64,000 bases of DNA from assembly GCF_002878395.1 (NCBI RefSeq), contig NC_061120.1, forward strand, positions 99,195,876 through 99,259,875. Reading direction: 5' to 3'. The notes beneath the pieces are model-generated. The model had not been told where the DNA came from, did no database searches, and was given only the letters and a program-made list of their open reading frames with translations. The DNA is from Capsicum annuum (taxonomy: Eukaryota; Streptophyta; Magnoliopsida; Solanales; Solanaceae). Every line of letters starts with the position of its first letter. Position 1 is the stretch's first letter. The translations under genes were made by a program, and so were the position numbers. Below, piece after piece: positions 11,641 through 24,127 of this stretch.

Positions 11641-12470
11641 TCAGATACCGGATGGAGTGATGGGTCTAGGCTAGTGCTTCACTGCATCTGTCTTCTAAGG
11701 ATCTACATAAATACTAGCCCCTAAAATGACATGCCTCAAAAAGGTAACAAATTCCAACCAAAATTCACATTTACCAAACTTCACATATAATTGACATCCT
11801 TGAGGGTCTACAATACTATTCTCAAATAGTCTACATATTCCTCCTTACTCCCAAAATACAACAACATGTCATCTATAAAGAAAATAACAAACATGTCCAA
11901 ATACTACTTGAAGACCCTGTTCATCAAATCCATAAATGATGTAGGATCATTTTTTAGTCCAAACGACATAACCACAAACTCAAAATGGCCATACATTGTT
12001 CGAAAATATGTTTTAGAGTGTCTTGCTCCTTGACTTTCAACTTATGGAATCTCGACCTAAGGTCAATTTTGGAAACCCACCAGGCACCCTTAAGCTGATT
12101 GAACAAATCATCGATTTGAGAAATGAGTTACTTATTATTTATGGTAACCCTGTTTAGCTATACATAATTTATACACTTTTTGAGAAAGACATCTTTCTTA
12201 CACACGAAAAGGACTGGAGCACCCCATGGAGAAACACAAGATTTGATGAAACCCTTATCTAATAGATCCCTAAGCTGGTCATTTAACTCTTTAAATTTAT
12301 CCAGAGCTATGTGATATGGAGGTATAGAGATGGGTTGAGTATCAGGAAAAATATAAATACCAAACTTGATTTTTATATTTGGAGGTACCCCTGGCAGATC
12401 TTCAAGGAAAACCTCAGGAAACTCACTGGCTACACAGACAGATTGAACTGTTGGGGCTTCAGACATGGTG
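11640..12470 (-). pseudogene. Gypsy element 2 reverse transcriptase
   Basis: Starts with the linker EFPEVFLEDLPGVPPN near 12400-12440, then [31 protein letters not shown] (open segment 12158-12466). The catalytic box FIDD is at 11868-11879 and is preceded by [10 protein letters not shown] near 11950. The frame is broken by a stop in the strand before the FIDD box and by a change after KKCINYV at 12158. Same architecture as the Tekay element at 49420-50170. Confidence 0.75.
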
Positions 12471-12639
12471 TCTTTGACTCAAACTAAATGGTATATACAC
12501 CCTTTTGATATTAAATTCCTGGCCTTAAGATAACAAATAAAGCAATCTTTGGGAGACACAAAACTACCATTCAAAAACTACCTCATCAGGAAATTAAAAC
12601 TTCACCACGTGGGTGCAATAATCTATTGATGCATAGAAT

Positions 12640-12960
12640 GAATGGAGCTAATCCATGCCCAGAATAACATCAAAATCTATCATCACAAGCTTTATTAAGT
12701 CTTCTAGTATAATTTTATAGAGGACGGTAATAGGATACTTCCTATAGACTCGCCTAGCAATAACTGACTCGCCTATTGGGGTAGAAACTGAGAAGGGCTT
12801 AGGGAGATTTTTAGGACCTATCCCAAAAGTTACAGTGACCAATAGAGTTACATAAGAGTAATTTGATTCCAGTTCTAACAACAGATATACATCAAGGTAA
12901 AAGGCACGAAGCATACAAGTGACAACATTTGGAGAAATCTTCTGCTTTAGATGGGATGGT
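12640..12960 (-). pseudogene. Gypsy element 2 protease
   Basis: The segment resembles the gypsy protease: the loop reads YLLLELESNYSYVTLLV where relatives have a D-x-G-S/T loop, so the catalytic aspartate and glycine are changed. The later blocks VSTPIGESVIARRVYRKYPITVLY and [10 protein letters not shown] are well kept and match [24 protein letters not shown] in the Tekay element. The protease is predicted to be inactive. Confidence 0.65.
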
Positions 12961-14138
12961 AAAACATAAAACCAATATGGCACTGACCGACACCGATATT
13001 GGATGATGTGCCCTGTGGAGGAACTGGGTGGCCTGGATGAGCTATTGGTTTAGTAGACTGAGTTTGACGATAAAAATATCTACCTCCATGCTTAGCATAT
13101 GAACACTCCTTGATTTTGTGATCTATCTTACTACAACTATAGCAACCCCCTTTTCCCATCATGCATTCACTTGGATGATTCCTACCACACTTTGTACATG
13201 TTGATTAATTGGGTCTCCTAACCACATTGTTCTAAGAACTAGAATCTGATGTCCTACCCCACTCTTCTTTCCTGATCCTTGTTGAAGAGGCACTAGATAT
13301 AGATGGCGTAGTAACTGATGAATGAACCTAAAACTGTAAACAACTTCCCTTTCTAGACCTTGGCTGACTATACTTAATTGTCCAGTCCTAGCTCTCTTAT
13401 TTCTCTTCTCTCTTTCCTTCAACTCTTCTACCTCAATCTATTAACCATAAATCATCAACTGAGAAATAACCATGTCTCTTATCAACATGGCAGTCTTACA
13501 CTCCTTGACTACCAAATAAGATACCCTAGTAATAAACTTACTTGTATGAGCTCTAGAGTAAGATAACAACTCTGGGGCATACTTAGCTAACTGAGCAAAT
13601 ATAGGGGGTACTCATTCACTATCATAGAGCCCTACTTCAGGTGTAATAACTCCTCTACTTTAGCCTCCCTCATCTCATGAGAAAAGAAATTGTCCAAAAA
13701 AGTACTCTAAAACACCCACCAGCTCATATGAGCTACAGTTTTACCCCTACCATCTTTCCATATAGTGATCCATTTATAAGCAACTTCCTTTAAACTATAG
13801 GATGCCAGCTCTACACTCTCCTCTTCAGTAACATAAATAATTTGAGTAATCTTTCACACCTCATCAATAAATAGTTGAGGATCCTCATCCACCTCTGACC
13901 CATGGAACTTAGGTAGACTCATCCTCACAAAATCCTAAATTCTGGCTGCAGTAAAGTTACCATTTTGCTGAAGTGGGACTACTGCCTGTTGGTTTCCATG
14001 AATATTATTATTCACAACTTAGGCCAATTCTTGGAAGGCAGCTTAAAATTAAGAATGAGAAACATTCTCATTCAAAGGGTCTGTGTGCAGTAGTGGTTGA
14101 TCATTATTTTTGCATGTGTCATCTCGACGAGGAGGCAT
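12950..14138 (-). pseudogene. Gypsy element 2 gag with zinc knuckle
   Basis: The likely start codon is at 14138 (minus strand), encoding MPPRRDD, close to the MPP start of the Tekay gag at 47703. The capsid region near 13600-13950 keeps RMSLPKFHGSEVDEDPQLF and KWITIWKDGRGK. A CX2CX4HX4C zinc knuckle (CYSCSKIDHKIKEC) lies near 13100-13145 and looks intact. Several stops interrupt the frame between the start and the knuckle. The gag-to-IN order runs from high to low coordinates. Confidence 0.7.
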
Positions 14139-15860
14139 GTTCTGTCATATAAAATTATGAATAGGGATAGATTGAGATAACTAAAATCACAATAGATCAT
14201 GAAATAAAGGATAATTCTTAACTCATTTCATAGCCTTGACATCACCCAAGAGTACACGCAAGTGTACGTGGTCTTATTAACTAGTAAAGTGTCTTCAAAA
14301 AAGCCCAAGTATCGATCTCTCAAGGACTTGTGTTTGCCAACTATTCAATTCTAGTTTAAGCAATTGAGGAGAGTAAAAAATAGAGTGTTAGAATTGTAAA
14401 TTAAAAATAAACTAAACTATTGTAGTAACGTAATAGCTTAGGACAATCTACATATAGAAGGCCAGGGTTAAGGCTTACGAACAATCCTACTACGCTATTA
14501 AACTTCATTTGTTAAATTTCTTATCTTGGTTGTTGATTCATAGGGTTAATCGCACGATTACAGTCTCCCAACCTCTAACCGTTTAACTAACTTGTACATT
14601 ACAACTACATTATTGAGTGGAGATGTAATAATCCAATTAAGTGTATTAAGCTATCATCCTATGTGTGAATCAAGTAAGGAATCTAAGTACATCCCTATCC
14701 TATATGCTAATTTGAATTCCTTATTTCATAAAAGAAGAGAGACCATACTTTGTTTATTCCCTTGTTCTGTTACCCTATTCCCTCTTCCAAGTTCACAAGG
14801 TTGACAATTGTTGTATTCTAAGGTTAGCTAATCCTTAAAATGGTTAAAATAAGAATAAAAAAAACAATAATGATAATCAACTTAAACAAAATGAATTCAA
14901 AATAAAAGTAGTCATGATCTTGGCCTTAACCCCGGAGAGGGAGTTTTAGCCTCTAATAGAAATATTCATCATCCAATCCCTTCGATAAATGATACAAACC
15001 ATAAAGAAACTAAATTAAAGAATGATAAAACCTAGAAGGAAGTTGTGATAGCCTCCAATACACCAAGATGTCCAAAAGTATGTAAAAAATGTGATACAAC
15101 ATGTATTTATAGTATAGGAGCAAGCCCAATCCGTGTTGGAAAAGAAAACCTTCAGTTATTGAGCATGGGACTAGATGGGGTGGTGCCCTGGGTTGAACAC
15201 CGCTCTAAGTGAGGCTTCGCTTCCAAATCACCCTAAGCTACTGGAATTTGTCATTCAAAATTTTTCTAATACATAGAAGCACCAAAATGAGACCGCGTCA
15301 TGGGCTAATCATGGTTAGGACCTCACGCGCCTACTGGATACAATTTAGGGCCTTTACTTAATCCATTGGTTTTTTTCACTCGTCCATTGGCCACTTCATC
15401 ATTCCACATGCACCCATAACATTCCAGGAGTCCAAAAGTGCATCAATTAGCGTATTGTGCCTTTGTTGAGCCATTTTGAGCCTTTTTGAGTTGTTCCTAC
15501 TTGATTTGAAGCTTTTATATCCTTGATATATCATTATAATCCATTCAAAAATCATAATATAGAATTAACACAATAATTTAAAGCTCAAAACAACACAACA
15601 TCCAACACGATGAACTAGAAACACGAGCTAAGCATAGGCAAATTTCACTTTGATCTTTAACTCATTATTTGGACTCATTATTTTGACCCTTGTCTTGATC
15701 TAGTTGATCCTTTTAGCATCATCAACAAGTTTTTTCACATATAATTACACATAAAAACTATTTGGAAAACCTTAAGCACAATAGAATCCATCAGAATAGA
15801 CTAGACAAGCACCTAGCTCAACGTAGTAATGCTAGTTTTGGGGATGAATGATCCAAAGGG
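14139..15860. other. Non-coding AT-rich stretch, unassigned
   Basis: No coding region is supported. The 5' LTR of element 2 would be expected to begin about 200 bp beyond the gag start (near 14350), but I do not see a matching copy of the LTR end found at 9327. The sequence 14240-14340 ('gtacacgcaagtgtacg', 'aagtatcgatctctcaaggac') looks like part of a different dispersed repeat, and 15200-15440 is relatively GC-rich for the window. Probably another repeat inserted into or replacing that LTR. Confidence 0.4.
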
Positions 15861-16227
15861 TGATATATTGTAATAACCTGAGATTTTATGTTCTAATTCT
15901 CTCAAAAGGTATCCCATGAAGTTAGCAATCCAATACCACAAGTCTCGCCTCGATCTTATATCATGGCAAGAAGTTACACAATTTTCCTTTTTAAGTATCA
16001 ATCAACTGCCAGTGGTTATGACTCATATGATAACCCATAATTAGACCTTATGATTCATTATGAATAAATATATTAACAAAAGTGCTCAGCAAATAATATG
16101 TTCCAGTGGTTACGATTCAGCATAAGACTCATAGTCAGACATTATGAATCTTTGTGTGGAACCATAGCCTGACCAGTAAAGGATCCAAGAATCAAGCCTT
16201 ATGTTTTGGTGGTTTTATTAGTGACAT

Positions 16228-16229
<2 letters not shown>

Positions 16230-16276
<47 letters not shown>
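16230..16276. repeat. TA microsatellite
   Basis: About 47 bp of pure TA/AT dinucleotide inside the LTR-like block, followed by 'aagtcctc'. Confidence 0.95.
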
Positions 16277-16281
<5 letters not shown>

Positions 16282-18531
16282 CTCAAATATCTCCTATCTT
16301 TTGGACAATTAAAAACATTCCTTTGTGATTAAATCTTTGTGAAGTATATAACTATATACAACTTTGAATGAGCATAAATTATTGTAAACTAAATTTTTTT
16401 ACTCAAGACACACCAACAGATATATAATTGAATTAGCTTTCCAACGATATAAATTTTGGCTAAATGCAATATCAGGGTGAAAAGTTATGACCAGAATACT
16501 AAAGAACTGTTAAAGCTACCCAAACTATGACTCAAAGTGTCTCATTATGGGTCGTTAGGAAGGAGTCATAATCTGGGAAATAAAGGCCAAAAAGGATTTC
16601 TTACTACGACTCAAGTCATGACTCGTATCCTGACCTTACGAGTCATGACCTAAGTCATCGGAACTACTTCAAGGTGAGTTTTAAATGGTTTCTATGGGTT
16701 TATTTGGTCTTGTCCCTCTTTCATAACCCCAAAACTATGTCATTTTACCCTCCAACCAATAGTTAGAAAGCATAAATAGTACCCTAACCTATCATAACTT
16801 AGAAATTATTCATCAAAGAGAAAAAATAGGTGATTTATTTCTCCCTAAATCCAACTAGGGTTCTTCAAGTTCAATCCCAAGAAATTATACAAGGCTTCTA
16901 TATCTAGGTATGTGGGATATTCATCAATGCGTCCTTTCCACCCATTGAGTTTCAAGAATTTCCTTTTTTACAAGTATAAATCATTTTTTCCTAATTTAGT
17001 GAAATCTTATGTAAACCATGAATTTTTTAAATTTTCTCTCAATTGTTTTGATTCTAAACCATGAAAATAGACACTCTCATGACAATGGTGTTTCCATATT
17101 TTTGATAATGTAAATGTCTACTCCATGCTTAATTATTGAAATATATGTTTAAAACATGATTTTTCCTCTTTCATGGGTTAGTTAATCATGTATTAAATAG
17201 TGCTGGTGGATTGTGAATACCCGAAACCTATTTATTTACAGGTGTTTCGGATTTTGAAGTTACAAGTTATTCAGACCATGCTTATTTCATTACATTCAGA
17301 TTATAAATGCACTATCAGTTTTTCAAAACACCATGTTTAGGATATTAGTTATCACTGCATGAACTAGTATGTGTTTCTCATGTTAGTTCAATTTGGAGTA
17401 TAGCTTAGCACCGAGAGAACATAGTGAAGGAGTCTCTCTATCAGGTTAGGCAGAGTCATTAGTAGTAGTCCCTAAGTTCCAAAACTACATACCTAGTATA
17501 AGTTATGAGGGGTTACCTGTCAGTTTAGGTTTGACTTCCTCTTAGAGGTCACCCATAATTTTAGGCTTTACTCTATAGCCCTACGGGACATTAACTCTTT
17601 GGATATACAATATTAATATTAGTACTCATGGAAGGGTATTGACACCTTTCCAACTTTCTTTACAGGTTTGACCCCGATAGCTCAAATTGGGACATGTCTA
17701 TTATAGTTATCTCCCACAGTCTCAGTTCAGAATTTAGAGTATGTCAACTCAGGTTTGAATGACCAAGTGTACATATATCAGTTATTCAGTTATCAATTAT
17801 TCAATTATTCATATATTAGTTATTCAATTATTCAAATTATTTCAGTACTTGTTTATGCTTGGTCTTTCATTCATTTTACATGTTCATGTATTCATGCTCA
17901 TATTTGATACATGTCCTCGGTACGATTTTTCAAATTATTTAGCTTTAACTTGAAATTTACATATGGTATTCATGTTTCTACTGCTTCCCATCTTGCAACA
18001 AAATTATCTCAACTTATGATAAAGAAATTTTAATGATTCTTACAACTATTTATGTAGAGACATAATTTAAATGCATATTTCAGCAAATAGATTATGTCTT
18101 TAGTTCTAAAGTATATATTAAGTATTTCAATGACTTACTGCAAGTCTCACATACTTAGTACATTCCAAAGTACTAACCACATATATGCATTTGTGGCTAA
18201 ATTCCTTTATAACGTAGGTACCAGATGTAGCCCACACACAAGGGTAAGATAATTCTTAGCATTCAATCAGCAGGTGATGAGTTCTATTATCTTGGGGATT
18301 CAAGTCTGTTGTAGTTCATGTATTGAATTTTCCATATCCTTATGTATTGATTTGTGGTAGTTGAAGGCATGTCCCAGATACCTATAGTCAGTATAGTTAA
18401 GGCTTCATAAATGGTCAGTCAAAGTTAGTATTTAATATTTAAATTTCTCTCTCAGATTGTAGTGTTGTAAATTTTTATCATTTATGTATTGAAATAACTT
18501 ATCTCATGTTGATTATGCTTTCTCTCAGTTA

Positions 18532-18535
18532 TTTA

Positions 18536-18571
<36 letters not shown>

Positions 18572-18597
18572 TAAATATATATATATATATATTTACC
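18532..18597. repeat. Palindromic AT microsatellite
   Basis: Reads tttacc, (AT)n, ggtaaa, (TA)n, tttacc: arms at 18532-18537, 18570-18575 and 18592-18597. The middle arm is the reverse complement of both outer arms, so two alternative hairpins can form. It lies close to the right end of the LTR-like block. Confidence 0.9.
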
Positions 18598-18659
18598 AAG
18601 CCAGTACATGGGTTAGCTTGGAATCACTTATGGTTCTAAGCATCGTGTTACAACTAGGG

Positions 18660-21600
18660 GTATTCACAGGTCGTGAAACATAACCCAGATATGGAGAGTG
18701 AGTTATATTCCAACTACGCAGCAATGATCAAGAATATGACACTCTCCAAAAACAAAAAATACATGAGGAAGCAACCATGACAAAACATAGTATGAGTGTG
18801 AGATAAGGAAATTAACATCTTAATCAAGGTTCTTTAATGCCTTTTGGTGTCAATTTTTAGTTATTAAGAGACTTTCAAGTATGACTTTAGTCCAATATAT
18901 AAGGGTGAAGAAGTTGGATATAAATAAAAAGTAGATGTATTACAAGTGACTGGCGAACCACATTGCAGAGGTTGGAAATAGAGCACTTTGGGTAAATGGT
19001 TTGACAATTTACCATCCTTGAAGTTCACTGCTAAAGTTCGGTGTGATATAATGAGACATCGCATTGAATTTACAGCTAATAACAAAACATTTGGTGCATC
19101 TAATGTAAGCCTGGTAGAAATATTTATGTAAGAGTTAGAGCTAAACATTTCATGAATCATTGCAAAAGAGATTTGAGCTAGGGTACTCTAGTTTATCACC
19201 ACTTTTCTATTCCCATATTGATTACTCAACTATTGCAGAATTAACATGTGCCATCCATTATATCTATTGAAAGATTTAGCTAATTGATAAAGAGTATTGA
19301 TATTTCCTTTATTAAGAATATGAGGAACCCAATTGCTCCATCCCACAAACCATTACAATATTTACCTCTACAAGATGTTGAGGGAGGGGGAAGGGTACCC
19401 TAGCTTCTAAGATGCTAACTATTAAGACCGACTCTATTTCTTCTTAATTGTCTACTCAATAACCTAGACCATGGGGCCATTTAGTCATTGCCTACAAGTT
19501 ACACTTTGATTCCTAGACTTGGATGATGGCTAAGTTAGAAAGTCTGCAAGATCTAATTTGAGAATGACCATGAAGGAAATGCTTGAGTTGAATAAAAGAG
19601 TGAAGGATCTAACTCAATAAGTCATGCAGGTTGTGCCTCTTCCCCCTATTTTGGTCCCATCTTTGATAGACTTTGCTATAGATGATGATATATTAGTATC
19701 ATATTTCTAAACTCAAGCCTCGATAGTTAGGGTGAGGATACAGATATAGGGGAGGCAGCGAATGAGACAAGTGATAATTCATAGCCCCATAAGAATTAAA
19801 TAACAAAGGACAAGGAAGAAAAGAAGAAAGATAGACAAGGCAAGAATACAAAGAAGAAAGTAAGTGAGTAGAACTCTGAGGTACGTATTTCAAAGGAGGT
19901 TGAGATTCCACCTAACACTATAATGGTTGTTTAGAGTGGAAGAGGTACTATGATTTCCCCCAATATGACACAATTGGGTGCACTAGCCTCCACCAATTCC
20001 TAATTATCTGAGTGTGACAAAGCTAAGGAGATAGGAGGGGTCATATCTGCGACCCCAACTAATCAGACTACAAAAGTGTCTAGTATGCCTCATGTATGTC
20101 CCTTAAACTAGTTTTACATTTTATTTACTTTTGTGCAATGAGGACATTGTATGATTTCTATGTTGTGGGTGCAACACAATTGAGGGCTTTTGTTATCGTA
20201 TTTCTTTTTCCTCGATTGTTCTATCTAGCTAGAACTGGCATATTTAGCTATTTTATTTTCATTTTTGTGAATTTTTTATACTCAACATGTAATTGAGAGA
20301 AAAGTGGGAGAACTTGGTGTAGTCAAAATGAAATGTGCATGCAAAATGTTTTGAATAATTTAAATGGTACCCCTTCTTACAATTTTGATATTTGGAGTTG
20401 TATTGTATGCTTATATGAAATATGACCAATGATTGGATCACATAATGGAATTAGGATTGTGAGCGTGATATCATAAGCATAACTATGCATGAACTGGATA
20501 GGTAGTAACTAAATATGTAGCCTAAACCCAGTGTAAGGTTTTACCTAGTTTGCATATATGTGAGATCTAGGACCTACCAATTTGTCCCACCAACGTGTAA
20601 GATATGAAGTTAAGAAAGGATCACAGGTCATTTCTAATTAAGTTTCCTAAAATACTACCAAATGAAAAAGGTAATATCCTTGATCCCTTAATTTATGCCT
20701 AGACCAACTTCACTCATTAACTGATTTACCTTCATAGCTTAAAATTACAATAAAACTATTTTGATATTTGTACCTCCTTGGACACCATGTATCTTTACTC
20801 AAAGTAGAGATAAACCATCACAACAATAAGAGAGCTAACTTTAGCACAATTATAATAACTAATAACTAGGCAATCTAATAATATGGCACATAATATCAAA
20901 GGGGAAAAGATCTCTGAGGCATACCTTGTTCACAAGTAGAAGTCCATAACCATATTGCTAAGAATTAAAAAATAATAATGAAACCATAACTTGACTAAAC
21001 CCTCATATGACCAGTAGTTACAAACAACAAACAATAATCCTAGTTATAGGTGATCCATATGAATGAATAAATGTTATGTAAGACCAGGTGATGTGAGATG
21101 AACTAATTATCATATCCATCACAAGCGTATACACCTTCTCTAGCTCAACAACTTATCAAATCAATACCTACGACAACCATTCTCCTTCGATATTCTGGCT
21201 CATAAAAAAAGGGACCCATAGGGGACTTAAGATATCCCTATATATTTTTTGGTCCCAAACCATGACTTTAATAACATCCATAATCAATCCATACCATTTA
21301 GAACTGAAGATAAGCATAAATAATAAGTGCTAAGAATCATACTGAGACTAAATAAGTGATAATCAGTTAATCCAATGCCAAATTGAATCAGGACAAAAGT
21401 AATAGAAATTAATACATCTCTGTCTTAAAATTAATCTGCTAATAGTAATGATGATATGACTTTTATTTTAAAATTCAATTTATGATAAAAAGGTAAAAGA
21501 AATACTTTATTGGAGATAGTAGTGAAAGTCAATATTTATCCTTGGAATCATATCTCAATGAGTGAGGTGCCTGTCTGAAGGAATGTATATCATCACCAAT

Positions 21601-21970
21601 ATCCAAACAAGAAGGTAACTAAATTATGTAGAAATAGGTAATTCTATTTCTCAAGGATAAGTATAGTAACATGAAACTTTAACCCAGTCATAACCAAGAC
21701 CTTTACCCTCAAATATACAAGGCATTATATATATATACACACACGTACAAACATAGCAATCATAAAAAATAAAAGTAAACTGGAGAAATATTCTACTGAA
21801 GAATTAACCAAGGGACGACATATTTATCAAAAGGCACTACCCAAATCTATGATAGGGATTACTAATGTCAACCTAAGGTTGTAGCAGGTAAACATGAATA
21901 TTTATCTTAATCTAAGTTGTAGACGTAAAAAGGTACATGTATAAGCTAAGGGTCATTAAAAAATGGACCA
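18660..21970. other. Unassigned decayed repeat DNA
   Basis: No supported gene. The + strand at 19510-19700 keeps a short charged, possibly once-coding stretch (MTMKEMLELNKRVKDLTQ). 19720-19870 is purine-rich and lysine/arginine-biased. The 'gcaatgaggacattg' phrase near 20137 is of the kind that follows pol in some plant gypsy lineages. These point to a very old retroelement, but I cannot name its family. 20300-21970 shows nothing recognisable. Confidence 0.3.
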
Positions 21971-21972
21971 TA

Positions 21973-22250
21973 CCGATGAGTGGTGAATTTACCACTCATC
22001 TACATCAAAAATTCATGCACACTATTATGATTTGAAGGTATGACTGAGATAACTTTTTACTTGAATAACTTTGTTACTTAAATGCACTAATTTCCACATT
22101 TAGAAGGTATACATGTGATTAAAAGGAAAGATGTGAAATTGAGCTCAAAGGGGATCAAAAGTAGATGAGAAGTGCAGCAGGAAGACCTGGAGCAGAAATT
22201 GGTCTCGGTTACTATGAGCGCGGTCTGAGGGCAATGATCGAGTCCAGTCA
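21973..22250 (+). repeat. LTR-start fragment, copy A
   Basis: Begins 'gatgagtggtgaatttaccactcat' with an inverted repeat of gagtggt/accactc. It matches the block at 22949-23218 over about 270 bp ('cacactattatgatttgaaggtatga', 'aggaaagatgtg', 'gcagaaattggtctcg'). Typical of an LTR beginning TGATGAGTGG seen in some plant gypsy lineages. The remainder of the element is not identifiable. Confidence 0.55.
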
Positions 22251-22948
22251 AGTTTTGTCAAATACTCATGTTCATGATATTCCTATGGCGGTCGCGGTAG
22301 CTACAGTCAAAGACAAGTTTCAATGATCATGGCTTAGCGGGTTTATTCTTTCGAGAAATTCCATCATTTTACATAGTCGACCCCAATCCCTTAGAAGGCT
22401 AAAATACTTTCCCATTTGGTATTCTACACTCTGAATAATTCCTTTGAGATCTCCAACCAAATGTATTCATTGTAGTGGTGATTAAAAATAAGGGAAAGCC
22501 TATGGTATGGTACTTGTTAATATCGAGAGTCATTATGAGAGAGAGAGTTTCACACTTAAATCCCTTATTGCATACTAGACAATTTGGTGTGTATGGGATT
22601 TTTTTTTTGTGAAGAGGCATGAAAACAAATTGAGGTGGGTAATATTGTTATCTTTTGAAATATAAGGCAAAAAGGGTATAGTGTAGCTGAGGTCAATAGT
22701 GATTCACTTCTAGAGTGTTAGTGATTGTTTTATTGGTGTTCTTTAAAGTCCTTTGCATGTTTGAGATAGTATTTCATGTTGAGGGGTGTCGTGAGAATAA
22801 CTTTGCCCATATTTAAAGAGCTACTTGTGGTAGTAATCATGTTTGAAGTCATTGTGATCATTGGGTTACATAAGTGGGCTTAAGTTTGTATTGTCTCATT
22901 GAGTAAGATGTAGTGCTGCCTGAGGACAAGCAAAGGCTTAAGATGGAG
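22251..22948. other. Region between the two LTR fragments
   Basis: No coding region is supported. Its right end (22917-22948) reads 'gaggacaagcaaaggcttaagatggaggtgt', of the type that precedes a 3' LTR in Tat-like gypsy elements (a post-pol phrase followed by a purine-rich tract). It is probably the 3' end of a largely deleted element. Confidence 0.35.
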
Positions 22949-23218
22949 GTGTTGATGAGTGGTAAATTTACCACTCATTTACATCCAAAATTTCGGGCAC
23001 ACTACTATGATTTGAAGGTATGAATGAGACAACTTCATTACTTGAATGCACTAATTTCCACATTTTGCAGGAATACAAGTGATGAAAAGGAAAGATGTGG
23101 AATTGATCTCAAGGTGGATCAAAAAGAGAAGAAAAGTACAACTGGAAGACCTAGAGCAGAAATTGGTCTCGATTACCGCAATTGGGGTCTGAGGTCCGCG
23201 ATCAGTTACCTCAATTGG
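22949..23218 (+). repeat. LTR-start fragment, copy B, cut by the EPRV array
   Basis: Direct repeat of 21973-22250. It runs from 'ttgatgagtggtaaatttaccactcat' to 'cctcaattggg' at 23218, where the endogenous viral sequence starts abruptly. The continuation of this LTR is not found right of the viral array at 42695, so the locus was rearranged or trimmed at integration or later. Confidence 0.55.
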
Positions 23219-23436
23219 GGGTGATTAGATGGTATTTGGTTAAATGCTTTACTGTTGTATTCTTTAGTGTTTTTGCTTCGTCTTTGTAATTCTTGTATAT
23301 TATTTTGGAGGTATTCTAAATATTCTATATCTTTTGTCCTAAAATATTCAATTAAATTTTCTTTCATAAGTATTTCTGTCAATCTTATTTCTTTCATATC
23401 TTGTCTCCAATATTTTAAATACTCATAGTCTATCAT
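23219..23436 (-). pseudogene. EPRV copy 3 small ORF e, truncated
   Basis: Starts at 23436 (MIDYEYLKYW) and is open through NQIPSNHPQ, where viral sequence ends and host DNA begins at 23218. Copy 1 shows the fuller form (38510-38899). It contains the block LMKENLIEYFRTKDIEYLEYL, which is also present in small ORF b of the same leader (LMKTNLEEYMRTKDTKYIEYL), so b and e are paralogues. Charged, probably helical, with no known domain that I recognise. It is one base downstream of the stop of ORF d. Confidence 0.6.
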
Positions 23437-23437
23437 T

Positions 23438-23740
23438 TTATCCTAAAGTAGTTGTGATACTACGAATTTCTTTATAATAATTTATTCTAATTGTACTATA
23501 TCTAATATTAAATTCTAGGTTATCTATTTCATTAATTATCCTGTCTTTTTTGTCTATGAATAATTCTATGTCTAAATCATATTCTAAATTGTCTTTTAAT
23601 TCTAGTTGTTTTATGGTTTTATTTATCCAAATTAATCTTTCTTTTAATTATTCTCTTCCTTTTCTAAGCTGGTTTCTATAATTGATTTCTTCGTATAGCC
23701 AACTTTGTTTTTCTCTAACGCTTTGAATATATTCTAGCAT
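23438..23740 (-). pseudogene. EPRV copy 3 small ORF d
   Basis: A 101-codon frame from ATG at 23740 to a stop at 23438 with a single internal TAA at 23648-23650. Copy 1 has CAA at that place but a different single stop elsewhere, so the ancestral frame was open over its whole length. The product would be a basic and acidic, Lys/Glu/Ile-rich protein of about 100 aa with a coiled-coil look (EKQSWLYEEINYRNQLRKGR near the start). It lies between ORF c (three bases between the c stop region and the d start) and ORF e. Function unknown. Confidence 0.6.
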
Positions 23741-23743
23741 TTA

Positions 23744-23956
23744 TTAATCTATATAATATCCATCTGAATAATTATCTAGGTAGTAATAGTGATTGTCATC
23801 ACTTAAGTATATTTCTCCTAACTCGTCTTCTATCTGATATATATCTAACTCTTCATCTTCAATGTTAAATATTTTTTTCCATATTATTTTGTTTACGTCT
23901 ATAATTTCTATATCTCTAAGTATGTATAAAACTAGTACTTCAAAATTATCTGTCAT
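23744..23956 (-). CDS. EPRV copy 3 small ORF c
   Basis: Intact 70-codon frame. The N-terminal block LVLYILRDIEIIDVNKIIWKK is clearly related to LVLYVLKNIEFVDIRKIILKK of small ORF a (24124-24330), showing duplication within the leader. The C-terminal half is acidic and tyrosine-rich (DEELDIYQIEDELG, then HYYYLDNYSDGYYID). The start lies 9 bases downstream of the stop of ORF b. In copy 1 the same frame is broken by a one-base deletion. No domain recognised. Confidence 0.55.
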   Translation of the reverse strand: MTDNFEVLVLYILRDIEIIDVNKIIWKKIFNIEDEELDIYQIEDELGEIYLSDDNHYYYLDNYSDGYYID

Positions 23957-23965
23957 TTAGGTGGG

Positions 23966-24127
23966 TTAATTAAGTTTTAATCTTATTAATTCCTCTATAA
24001 TTTTATTTAGGTATTCTATATATTTTGTATCTTTGGTTCTCATATATTCTTCTAAATTTGTTTTCATTAATTTTTCTATTAATTGTACATTTTTTATATC
24101 CATTTTCCAATATTCGTAATTTATCAT
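23966..24127 (-). CDS. EPRV copy 3 small ORF b
   Basis: Intact 53-aa frame starting MINYEYWKMD and containing LMKTNLEEYMRTKDTKYIEYL. Its ATG overlaps the stop codon of ORF a as ATGA, an arrangement used for coupled translation in many caulimovirids. It is homologous to the first half of ORF e. Copy 1 has the same ORF (39428-39589) with a single AGA-to-TGA type stop. Function unknown. Confidence 0.55.
   Translation of the reverse strand: MINYEYWKMDIKNVQLIEKLMKTNLEEYMRTKDTKYIEYLNKIIEELIRLKLN

Larger units (their letters stand above)
15868..18653 (+). repeat. LTR-like block, possibly a solo LTR
   Basis: Begins 'tgtaataacctgag' (compare the element 2 LTR start TGTAATAACCC). It contains repeated TGACTC/GAGTCA words at 16017-16650 like the U3 of element 2, has 'agcaccgaga' near 17410, and ends 'agcatcgtgttaca', similar to other LTR ends here. 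No PBS and no gag-pol follow within 2 kb, so this may be a solo or orphan LTR. I could not verify target duplications. Confidence 0.45.

Noticed and set aside
14592..14804. 70-aa plus-strand ORF
   Set aside because: No similarity to any domain I know and no codon bias visible; in an unassigned repeat region.
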